Shown here: in pieces, positions 34,189-42,925 of the stretch
How the letters are laid out: each line of letters opens with the position of its first letter
How positions within the stretch are numbered: position 1 is the first letter of the stretch
Assembly: GCF_037126465.1 (NCBI RefSeq)
Contig: NC_088203.1
Coordinates: 77,782,168-77,846,167 of the forward strand
Reading direction: 5' to 3'
Length of the DNA stretch: 64,000 bases
Source: Ornithodoros turicata
Taxonomy: Eukaryota > Arthropoda > Arachnida > Ixodida > Argasidae
The notes under the pieces: model-generated
The model's input: only the letters and a program-made list of their open reading frames with translations
Told to the model about the DNA's origin: nothing
The model's database searches: none
Program-made: the position numbers and the translations under genes

Positions 34189-37014
34189 ATGCATACGTCT
34201 TTTTGTGACAATTATGAACAGCATAAGTGTCACAAAAAAGGCGTACGCCTTCCGTTAAATACCCGCAGTGTATTAAATAAGCGTGATCACCTCGAGTACC
34301 TTGTTTCATCGAGTTGTTCCGACATTGTCGTTCTCACAGAGACGTGGTTGAATAGCGACATAAGCGATTCGGAGATAATGCCGTCCTTTACTGACTTCAA
34401 ATACTACCGCAAGGACAGGGAGGGGAGGAGAGGTGGAGGCGTTCTCATCGCTGTAAAAAATAATCTTTTGTCACACCTTGTTCCCGTTTCCTCGCTACTG
34501 GAAATTGTCTGGGTATGCATTCAATGTAGATCCTTTAACTTGTTATTAGGCGTGTGTTACCGACCGCCAGACTATGTATCTGATTTCGTGAAAGAACTAA
34601 CCATTGTAATGTCGGACATTATTGTACGTTTTCCTAACTATAAAACAATACTTCTTGGCGACTTCAATATCACTGGTATCGACTGGAACAAACCATGTAT
34701 CATCCCCGGTTGTTCCTCGCTTACCAAAGATTTTTTTAACCTCTGCCTAGATTTTCATCTCCACCAAATGGTGTTAACCCCCACTCGTGTAACCGAAAAT
34801 ACGGCAAGTGTATTAGACCTTGTACTCTCACCAGTGCCTGATGTATTTGGTACCTTTACATATATGCCTGGAATCAGTGATCATTCTGTCATCCATTTTA
34901 GTCTGCATCTTGATACCGCAAAGTGTCATACCACGAAAAAGCTTATTCGACTATACGACCGAGCGAACTTCACTGCCATTAACGAGACTCTTTCCTTGTC
35001 ACTCGATTCATTTTTATCAAACATGCCACATCATTCCGTCCAAGACAACTGGCTTTTCTACAAATCTCTATTGTGTTCCCTTGTGACCAAGCATGTGCCA
35101 TCCATGACCATCACTGCTTCATCTCATGCTCCGTGGTACAGCAAATCCATCAAGTCATTACTAAACAAGAAAAAGGATTTATTCAGAAGAGCCAGAGCAA
35201 GGAATTCCGTCGTGCTGTGGAGCAGATATCGGTCGTGCGCTCTGTTGTACAAAAAAGCAATCAAAGACGCAAAAAGAAAGTTCTTCTCTCAGGGCATTTC
35301 CAACATCCTTGTCCAGAACCCTAAAAAATTCTGGTCCGCGATTAACCCATCGCAAACCACTGGTACAATATCACTGCAGGACAACGGAGATCCAATACCA
35401 CCTGACCAATGCGCCGAACTGCTCAGCATCACTTTCGCTGGTGCCTTCACTGCTGAAGATTTGAGCGATATTCCTGAATGCCCATCTGCTTCTTGCCCTC
35501 ACATGAACCCTATCGTCATAACTGAAAGCGGAATTCTAAGGCTCATTGATTCGCTCCCAATCTCTTCATCGTGTGGTTTCGACGGTATCAATTCAAAAAT
35601 TTTAAAAGGCACTAAATTGGTTTCTGCCTCTTATCTGACAGCTATCTTTCGTCAATCGCTGTCACAGGCTGCGGTTCCGGATGATTGGCGTGTGGGTAAA
35701 GTCATCCCCATTCACAAAAAGGGTGATAAGCATTCCGCAGCTAACTACCGCCCAATTTCTTTAACCAGCGTCCCATCCAAAATTCTTGAGCACGTCATCC
35801 ACTCAAACATAATATCATTTCTTGAAAACAATGAACTCATCTCTGCGTACCAACACGGTTTTCGCAAAAGCTTTTCTTGCGAAACTCAATTGGCCTCCTT
35901 CATCCATGATCTTCATACCAACCTTGATAACAGATTTCAAACCGACGTAATATTCTTAGATTTCTCCCGCGCTTTTGACCGTGTTCCGCACGGGCGTCTA
36001 ATGTCCAAGCTACGCAGTACAAACATTGATCCCACAACGCTATCTTGGATTTCTTCCTTTTTAACATCCCGATCCCAGTCAGTGTTTGTTAACAGTACCT
36101 TCTCGGAATCTCAACCTGTATCATCAGGCGTGCCTCAGGGCACTGTCCTAGGGCCCCTTTTGTTCTTAATATTCATCAACGATCTCCCCTTGTCAATTCA
36201 GTCATCCATTCGTCTATTCGCTGACGATTGTGTCATTTATCGCCGCATTTCTTCAACAGAAGATCACCGCATTCTCTGTGAAGACTTGTCTTCACTCGAT
36301 AAATGGTGTACGAAATGGCTCATGCCGCTTAATATTGACAAGTGTTGTTATGTTCCATTCTGCAGAACATCACCTAAGTACTTACACTCATACTCCCTTT
36401 GCGGTTCTTCAGTTCCATCTTCCACGTCCTTCAAATACCTGGGTGTTCATCTACAAAGTAACCTTTCCTGGAACACGCACATAACCTCCATTGTGAAAAA
36501 GGCTAACCGCACTCTAGGGTATCTAAAACGGCATCTTTCTACTGCTCCTCCTCACGTCAAACGCTTGGCCTACATAACACTCGTCAGGCCTCAGCTAGAG
36601 TACGCCTCTGCCGTATGGGACCCGTCCACTGCCTACCTCATCCATGATCTTGAAGCCGTCCAAAACCGCGCAGCCAGATTCATCACCAATAACTACTCAC
36701 CTTATGCGAGCATCTCCTCTCTCAAGGAAGGCATCGATCTCGCTCAACTGTGCATTCGTAGAAAGGTTTCGCGTTTATCATTATTTCATAAATTTTATCA
36801 CTCTCCTGCAATACGGTCACCCTACATCATTCCTGCTCATAGAATATCTTCACGTATCGACCATCAACTCAAAGTAGCACGTGTCAAATGTAACACTTCC
36901 ATGTTTTCGAATTCATTTTTTCCTAAAACCATCATAGAGTGGAATAACCTCCCATCTCGTATCGTCACCATACCTGACCCATCTAGCTTTCGCGTGTCTG
37001 TTAGTAATGTATAA
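34189..37014 (+). CDS. LINE endonuclease-reverse transcriptase ORF (open)
   Basis: An uninterrupted 941-residue frame. Residues 1-23 come from the host MITE; LINE sequence begins at about residue 22-24 (LNTRSVLNK). Apurinic-type endonuclease: LTETWL with catalytic Glu51, GGGVLIAV, CYRPPD, LLGDFN (157-160) and SDHSVI (230-235). Reverse transcriptase: KVIPIHKKGDKHSAANYRPI, QHGFRKSFSCETQL, LDFSRAFDRVPHG (590-602), SGVPQGTVLGPLLF (from 646) and the FADD active site (677-680). Then comes the FKYLGV thumb block and a C-terminus ending FFPKTIIEWNNLPSRIV. No RNase H is present. All catalytic motifs look intact. It lacks ORF1 and a promoter, and its only upstream Met lies in MITE DNA, so autonomous activity is unlikely. 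The family is Jockey/CR1/L2-type by motif. Confidence 0.92.
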   Translation: MHTSFCDNYEQHKCHKKGVRLPLNTRSVLNKRDHLEYLVSSSCSDIVVLTETWLNSDISDSEIMPSFTDFKYYRKDREGRRGGGVLIAVKNNLLSHLVPVSSLLEIVWVCIQCRSFNLLLGVCYRPPDYVSDFVKELTIVMSDIIVRFPNYKTILLGDFNITGIDWNKPCIIPGCSSLTKDFFNLCLDFHLHQMVLTPTRVTENTASVLDLVLSPVPDVFGTFTYMPGISDHSVIHFSLHLDTAKCHTTKKLIRLYDRANFTAINETLSLSLDSFLSNMPHHSVQDNWLFYKSLLCSLVTKHVPSMTITASSHAPWYSKSIKSLLNKKKDLFRRARARNSVVLWSRYRSCALLYKKAIKDAKRKFFSQGISNILVQNPKKFWSAINPSQTTGTISLQDNGDPIPPDQCAELLSITFAGAFTAEDLSDIPECPSASCPHMNPIVITESGILRLIDSLPISSSCGFDGINSKILKGTKLVSASYLTAIFRQSLSQAAVPDDWRVGKVIPIHKKGDKHSAANYRPISLTSVPSKILEHVIHSNIISFLENNELISAYQHGFRKSFSCETQLASFIHDLHTNLDNRFQTDVIFLDFSRAFDRVPHGRLMSKLRSTNIDPTTLSWISSFLTSRSQSVFVNSTFSESQPVSSGVPQGTVLGPLLFLIFINDLPLSIQSSIRLFADDCVIYRRISSTEDHRILCEDLSSLDKWCTKWLMPLNIDKCCYVPFCRTSPKYLHSYSLCGSSVPSSTSFKYLGVHLQSNLSWNTHITSIVKKANRTLGYLKRHLSTAPPHVKRLAYITLVRPQLEYASAVWDPSTAYLIHDLEAVQNRAARFITNNYSPYASISSLKEGIDLAQLCIRRKVSRLSLFHKFYHSPAIRSPYIIPAHRISSRIDHQLKVARVKCNTSMFSNSFFPKTIIEWNNLPSRIVTIPDPSSFRVSVSNV

Positions 37015-37220
37015 CGTCCGTGGATAACCTTTTATGCTCAGTTTTTTTTTTTCTTTTTTTTTTTCTTCTTCGTTGTTGTTGTTGTTGTTATTGTGTTGTT
37101 TAAAATAATCCTTGTCGCTTTATTATTATTATTTTTTTTTCCTGTAACCCACTCCTCCCATGTAACGCCCTCCCGAGGGACTCTTGGGAGTAAATAAATT
37201 GATTGATTGATTGATTGATT
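34255..37220 (+). mobile_element. CR1/L2-like LINE, 5'-truncated
   Basis: The element begins within the first residues of the endonuclease (LNTRS), includes the complete open RT frame and a T-rich 3' UTR, and ends with AATAAA-like TAAATAAA followed by (GATT)n (37197-37220). A simple-repeat tail rather than poly(A) is usual for the CR1/L2 group. It sits inside MITE-B at the CGTACGCC-(T/C)CCGTT position. A short GTT shared at the two junctions is the only possible target duplication. Confidence 0.88.
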
Positions 37221-37470
37221 GTTTTCAACAAATCAGGGCTGATAACTATATTATTCGAGATGAATATTGGCTAGGAGAGTACTATGCGGTGAAATTCATT
37301 TTTAAGAGTGTATTAGTTGCTGTCAATACGAGCTCTTCATGGAAGCTCTCGCATACTCAAAAGGCTGGCTTGTAGTCAGTTTCCTACCTTGTCAACGGTT
37401 GTCTCGATTCATAGATTGGATAGAGAAGTAGGGTACAAGCGAGCTGGTCTGTAGATTCGATGTGAGTATG

Positions 37471-37588
37471 ATTTCCTTAAACATGAGAGACCCCGCACAT
37501 AAAAACAGATCGGACGACACGAGACCCAAGTCTGAGTCTCGTGTCGTCCGGTCTGTTTTTATGTTCTCCCTCAGGCTCAAGGAAGTGA
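37471..37588. repeat. Near-perfect hairpin, 28-bp core stem
   Basis: Arms 37498-37525 and 37536-37563 are complementary at 27 of 28 positions, the exception being a G-U pair in RNA. The loop is 10 nt. Beyond an internal loop the pairing continues (GAG(A/G)GA and CTTCCTTGA-like blocks) to about 37471 and 37588. It is compact and recently formed or conserved. A foldback MITE or a hairpin RNA are both possible. Confidence 0.75.
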
Positions 37589-39079
37589 TATATAGGAGTC
37601 GCTGCTGTAATGTGGAGTTGTGTTATAAATGGTAAGACGTAAGATTATAGGTAGGTATCCACATTTATCTGCGTTAGATTTGAGGTCTCCCGAGGTTCTC
37701 ATGTGTCGATAATAATAGAAAGACATGAGACTGCGAAAATTTGCGGGAAGGGGCATTGAAGGCAGCCAAGTGATTGACTCCTAGAGCATGCTCCTCCTCC
37801 TGACAAAATGACCTGCGTGCTACGGTATATACTCACGGGACGACAATATATCCGGTATAATACCTGAGCGTCGACAATGGGGTCCTAAGTGTAATGACGG
37901 TAATCCTTATCAGGATACCGGTTTTGCAATCTAGACGACATTACAATGCACTTCCACGGAAATATGCCTTCTTTGTCTGCTAATACAGTCGTAGAGAGAT
38001 TTGAAAGCCGTAGTCTAAAGAACCAGTCTTGGGCACAATTATGGAATCGTCCCGGAGGCGATGAGACGGAGAAGGCATTCGTTGCCAGGGGCGACCGCCG
38101 ACGCTCCAGACAGGGCAATGCTTGCGTCACGCCTCTCGATGTTCCTATAATAACAGTTTGGAGGGGATTTGCATAGATAGATTACATGCATAGTAGATAC
38201 GTTGATTACATATAGGGTTAGTCAAGTAATCATTCCATATTTCCATTGCCTCGTAAAACATGGAAGACTGGGTTTATCCCGCCCGCCATTTTACAGGCTA
38301 ATAGGTGTCTATGTCTGAAGTTTTATTGGAGTTCTTTGAAACCGCTATGGTCTTGTAGAAAACAAAAGTGGAGTATCAAACAAAATATTACCTCATGCAT
38401 TCTCAACACTCTATCTCACGCTAAAGTCGCCATTTTTGCTTGTGTCTGCTTCACGTTCACATCCCCACCAAACAGGTGGCGCTGCTTAGAACAATGCGAC
38501 ATGCGGACGGTGTATATGCACGAATCCCCTTCGTCTGTATGTTGCGGTGATATGAACATGAAGCACGCACAGGCAAAAATGGCGTAACCCTAACAGCAGT
38601 ATAACCAGTATAGCCCAGTAGTATGACCAAGTTGCATCGTAGTAGTGGTACCAGTAGTAGGATTACCAATTAAGGAAAGGTATTCTCCTTATCCCAATGT
38701 CTGAAGTAATTACTTGTAAACCACCACGCTGCTCAGTGATTGCGTTTAGGCAACAATTGACGATTTGTAGTTGCATTTTAGTGTGAGAGCTTTCCTTCGA
38801 GAGAAGGGAAGATATTGAATAGAGTTCCCCGAGAACTACGTCATTGTGACGTGATCTGCCTACTGGTGGGCAAAACAAACACACGTGATTGTATACGCCA
38901 GCACACGCGAATAGTGCGACCGACGCCCACACCTGTGACGCTTCAGTCGCTGCAATGTTTGCATAACACGGGGAGGTCCATTGGAAGAGCCTCAGGCTCA
39001 TTCTCAATGGCATTGCAGGGCATGGAGTACGAGCTCACTGCAGGAAGCTCCGCCAAGGCAATTGGAAATTATATTATTT
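37589..39079. other. No gene recognised
   Basis: Short ORFs only. An imprecise AGTA-rich stretch occurs near 38596-38662. No element ends seen. Confidence 0.5.
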
Positions 39080-39300
39080 TTCATTTCGTGTTAAGCGCCG
39101 CGAAGCGGCGGGGGCTAGGAGCGGCGCACAGAAGCTAATGGATGGAGAGAGGACACCAGGAAAAAGTGGAGGACAGGGGTGGTTAGTGTACATCCTGGGC
39201 CGACTCCAGGGGTGGCAGAATTCGAACCCACCACCTCCCAGTCTTCAGCACGCCCACCAACGAATGGACGCTTTTGCTAACTCTGCCATGCCGCTGGTAA
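39080..39300 (-). mobile_element. tRNA-derived SINE, second subfamily
   Basis: On the minus strand the head GGCATGGCAGAGTTAGCAAAA (A-box-like) is followed by GTGGTGGGTTCGAATTCTGCC (B box). The body carries GAGTCGGCCCAGGATG, a shared SINE motif, but then CCTGTCCTCC and CTCTCCATCCATTAGC, which the main family lacks. It ends near a GAAATGAAAAAT tail. The same body is seen at about 45.9 kb. Confidence 0.7.
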
Positions 39301-40373
39301 TATATAATTTGGTGACTTACCGTACAATCAACCTACTGAAAATGACTTGGAGATTCGTCCACCTCACTTTTACGCATACGGGCCATGGAGTTGCGAGTCC
39401 CAAAGGGGTCAGACACATATGACAGCTTGAACAGCAAACCTTGTAAAAGTTCAGAGAAAGAGAGAGACAGAAAGAAAGGAGAACATAAGAACAGGAAGCA
39501 AGCGAGCTGTGCATGCGATTTGACGGAAACATCTCTTTGACCTGAGGAGAACTGTAAGAAACAAGATAGCGACAAAACAAGACGACGGGTTCAAGAAAAG
39601 AAGAAGATTAGAGAATAACCACATGGTGAAATCTAGACCTTAAAATACGAAGAGGGAAAACACAAATTGGCAGATGGTAAACATGACGACACAATCAACC
39701 GAGTGCAATCTATTACGTGTGTCCAACAATGTCTGTGAAGAGAGTTTTGGTCAGTTGCTTCGCAGAGGAGGACACCCAAGGTCTGCTGTTATACGCTGAA
39801 AGGTCGATTTTCCAGTATAGGGCGCAAGGCTGTTAGGCTGCAAGACATTTACAGCCATGCTGCAAACTCTGCAATGCGGCGTTTGTTTGTTTGTTTGTGT
39901 TTGTATGTGTGTGTGTTTACCACGAGAGACGGCAATGCTGACGTATATCGCAAATACTGCGAGGTCTCCATTGGTGCTGCACAACCCTTTGAGGACAGTT
40001 GTGGGTGATGACGATTTAGTCACATGTTAGTCTGATGAAGCTGTACTCTTCTGCCATTGGCTTGTTTGCAAGTCCCTGCTGGCATTATCTCACGATCTGC
40101 ACCCCATAGTTTTGAAGCGGCTTCTCAAGAACATAGGGAGACATTTTACGTGAGCACGTTCGGCCATGCTGGTCGTGTTCCGTGTTAAAAAAGCGGCGTC
40201 TTCTGATTTCTGCTGTTCTCACAGTTGGTTGGCACATTACCCCAATGGTACATGACGTGATCAATACTTTCCTACCTTCTGAGCTGGTTACCTCAGGAGT
40301 ATTTGTCTAGCAGAAACTATTACGTCCGATGTGTGACGTTTTCAAGAGTAGGCAACAACAACAGCAACAACAA
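39301..40373. other. No gene recognised
   Basis: Purine-rich stretch at 39440-39620, a (GTTT)n/(GT)n patch at 39885-39915 and CAACAA repeats at 40352-40373. No coding signal. Confidence 0.5.
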
Positions 40374-40375
40374 TA

Positions 40376-41097
40376 CTGTAGAAGTGGTTTTTTCCGCGTG
40401 GAAAATATTTTCGCGTTTTCGAGCAGAGCTGCTTTGAGGATTGATTCGCGAGAACTTAAATTCGCTACACAGGTTTCCGGGAGTGCTTTGCTCTTGCACA
40501 TCGTGCCGCCGTCAATACTCTGGCATATTTCGGCACGTACTAAGACATCCGTTGTTCGCGTGGATTGCGGCATTCTAGGTCTATTCCTTTCTTCTCCTCA
40601 CAGAGATAGGAGGAAAGGTCCTGTCAAATGGCCTTTAGGGACCCTGTAGGAGGCCATAGTACTGGCCGTGTGCAAGTTAGCCAGTTTATTTTAGCAGTTC
40701 TTATTAATTATCACTCGGGGCACTGACCAGTTCGGTTGAGATGTGGTACTATCATTCAAGCTGGTTTTAAGAATGCGGGGAAATGCATGTTCTGGCTTCG
40801 TGGTATTGTGGTATATTGCATGTATAGTGCAAAGCGTTTATAGGAGTAACAAAAGCATGATGAATTTTCATTTCTTTTCATCTTGCCTGATGGGATAAAA
40901 CAATCTTCTGCGCTTGCTTAAACTGCCTATGCTGCATGGAGTAGAAAGGGTCAGGTAGTCGCGGTATAGCCTCGAACGCCGAACGATTTTCGCCCTCATA
41001 TGGCCAGAGTTATTCGCGGGAACTTAAATTCGCGATTTTGGAGGTGTGCGCGAAAAACGCGAAAAATAATTCCGCGCGAAAAAAACCACTTCTACAG
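40376..41097. mobile_element. TA-flanked TIR element
   Basis: The left end CTGTAGAAGTGGTTTTTTCC and the right end (reverse complement CTGTAGAAGTGGTTTTTTTC) match, and the similarity continues with CGCG(T/C)GGAA.. and TTTTCGCGTTTTTCG for about 50 bp. TA lies on both sides (40374-40375 and 41098-41099) within an AACAACAATA context. TA duplication fits Tc1/mariner-like transposition, but no transposase is present in 722 bp. Confidence 0.78.
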
Positions 41098-41388
41098 TAA
41101 ACAACAATAACAACAATACATGGAGACTAAAACTTAAATGCCTTATATTTATGTATTCCATGCAGGCAGAGCCGTAGCGACTCGGGTGCGAGAGGACAGC
41201 CGCCCTGGGCGCCCTCGCCAGAGAGGGCGCCGAACGGCGAGCCCTGGCAGGTTGGTTGGACAGTATAAAGTAGGAATGAAGATAATTTGAATCTACGGTC
41301 TCGGCAGTGCAAATGGGCGTTTTGTTTTCTTTGTTTACAAAGCTTCTGACGGGAGTGAGGGAGGGTGGGGCGCTTCAGATTTGCCCTG

Positions 41389-41636
41389 CACTCTAAAAAC
41401 AGAACTTCACCGCATTGCACGCTGTGCGTTAACCATTGCCACGAATGGTATGGTTATCGCTTCCGATTCGAAGAGAGAGGGGGGCGTGCGCCTTTTTGTG
41501 GCAATTTTCATATATCCAAATTGCCACAACAAGGCGTACGCCCACCTCTCTCTTCGAATCGGAAGCGATAACCATATCATTCGTGGCAATGGTTGGCGCA
41601 CAGCGTGCTATGCGGTGAAGTTCTGTTTTTAGAGTG
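41389..41636. mobile_element. Palindromic MITE-A, full length, nested
   Basis: CACTCTAAAAACAGAACTTC to GTTCTGTTTTTAGAGTG, 248 bp, palindromic through GGTTATCGCTTCCGATTCG and the GCGTGCGCC/GGCGTACGCC centre. The direct repeat TGCCCTG flanks it (41382-41388 and 41637-41643). The mirrored ORFs on opposite strands reflect the palindrome and are not genes. Confidence 0.88.
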
Positions 41637-41671
41637 TGCCCTGGGCGCTAACTTGCCTCGCGACGGCTCTA

Positions 41672-41922
41672 CACTCTTAGAAATGAACTTCACCGCGTAG
41701 CACGCTCCTAGCCAACCATGATCTCGAGTGTGATATCGTTATCTTCCCTGATTTGTTAAAAACGGGAGGCGTACGCCTTTTCTGTGACAATTATGAACAG
41801 CATAAGTGTCACAAAAAAGCCGTACGCCTCCTGTTTTCAACAAATCAGGGCAGATAACGATAACATTCGAGATCATGGTTGGCAAGGGGCGTGCTATGCG
41901 GTGAAGTTCATTTTTAAGAGTG
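41672..41922. mobile_element. MITE-B, full length, TA target
   Basis: CACTCTTAGAAATGAACTTC to GAAGTTCATTTTTAAGAGTG, 251 bp, palindromic, with two GCGTACGCC-type motifs flanking TGTGACAATTATGAACAG. TA at 41670-41671 is duplicated at 41923-41924. The empty site is known because the host hAT end and its TSD resume directly. Confidence 0.88.
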
Positions 41923-41989
41923 TACATGCAGGGCAGTGGCTTCCATGCTGTCGGACTGTCGGACTCACTCGTTGGACATGCTGTGGGAC

Positions 41990-42110
41990 AAAATGGGGGG
42001 CGTGCGCCTTTTTGTGACTCAAGTATCGATGTTAATTGTTACGAAAATGTGTGCGCCATGCTGTTTTTGCAAATCAGGAGATATCATTCAGGAGATATCA
42101 TGTACAGTGT
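41990..42110. mobile_element. MITE fragment (weak)
   Basis: GGGGGGCGTGCGCCTTTTTGTGAC followed by AATTGTTACGAAAATG and CAAATCAGGAGATATCATTC resembles the MITE-B centre and right half. The termini are missing. Confidence 0.4.
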
Positions 42111-42755
42111 TAGAGTTAGGGTTTTGCGCGGGTTATATGGGGAAGGTCTCAGTGTACAGTATAATCATCTTCAAGCGAGATACTTGAACAAAGCTACATC
42201 TCTCATTGGAATACAACCGTCGCGATATGTTTGTTAATTATATCCGGCAGTTGACAGCGCAAGTTCAAACTTCCTGTTTATGTGAATTTGTTCGCTTTTG
42301 GGCGGGGACAAAGTAGAGTCACGTGATATATCTATCCATGGGGCGCGGTAGAGTTGAGCGGGAGTCACTGTGATGGTGAGCGTGAGAGAAAAGCAGAAGC
42401 GGAGTCGCCCTTTTCCTCTCACATGTCTGCGGTGTGATAAAGATATTTAAACTGTATCGAAAAGAGAGAGAAAGGAGGAACTTTATGAGATCGAAATGTG
42501 ACTAGATGGGACTGCGCTAATAGTGATCTCTTCCAATACATCATTTCGAGTATGAATGATTACAAAAAGTCAGTACCAATACGAAACATGGAAGGGTACG
42601 CAACATAAAAATGTAAAGGCTCCGCTGGTTTAGAATCATATACATGGCATTCTCGGGTAAACATAAACAGGCCCCCGTCACAACTTCTGGTGCCACGAAG
42701 ACTTCCGGTCCGTCCGCGACTATATAGGGACGCTCGGAACCAGCCGCCATGCAGA

Positions 42756-42925
42756 ATTATGTCTTTCGTTTTCCTGGTTTGTTGAAAACGGGGTGCGTAC
42801 GCCTTTTTATGCCAATTGAATGGCCACAAAAATCGTATACAACCCTCTCTCTCCTCAAATCAGAAGCGATAACTTATCAATCGGCCCAGTGGTTGACGCA
42901 GAGCGTGTTTGCTGTGAAACCGGAT
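42756..42925. mobile_element. Degenerate MITE, hybrid halves
   Basis: The left part (TTTGTTGAAAACGGGGTGCGTACGCC) is MITE-B-like. The right part (CCTCTCTCTCCTCAAATCAGAAGCGATAAC...GACGCAGAGCGTG) is MITE-A-like. Both terminal repeats are lost or diverged. Confidence 0.55.

Larger units (their letters stand above)
34004..37310. mobile_element. MITE-B split by a SINE piece and a LINE
   Basis: The left half begins CACTCTTAGAAATGA at 34004 and runs to GGCGTACGCCTTCCG (about 34254). The right half runs from TTTTCAACAAATCAGGGC (37222) to TTTTTAAGAGTG at 37310. TA flanks both outer ends (34002-34003 and 37311-37312). Removing the insertions gives the same order as the intact MITE-B at 41672-41922. Confidence 0.85.
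41167..41924. mobile_element. hAT-like element hosting two MITEs
   Basis: The left end is CAGAGCCGTAGCG; the right end, reverse-complemented, is TAGAGCCGTCGCG and ends at 41671. An 8-bp direct repeat CATGCAGG lies at 41159-41166 and at 41925-41932, on the far side of MITE-B. MITE-B therefore inserted at the TA of the element's last bases. Without the two MITEs the host element is about 250 bp, with hAT-like TSD length. Confidence 0.84.

Noticed and set aside
41381..41632. Mirrored ORFs rich in SDSKREGG/FESEAI as genes
   Set aside because: They lie wholly inside a palindromic MITE with defined ends and target duplication.
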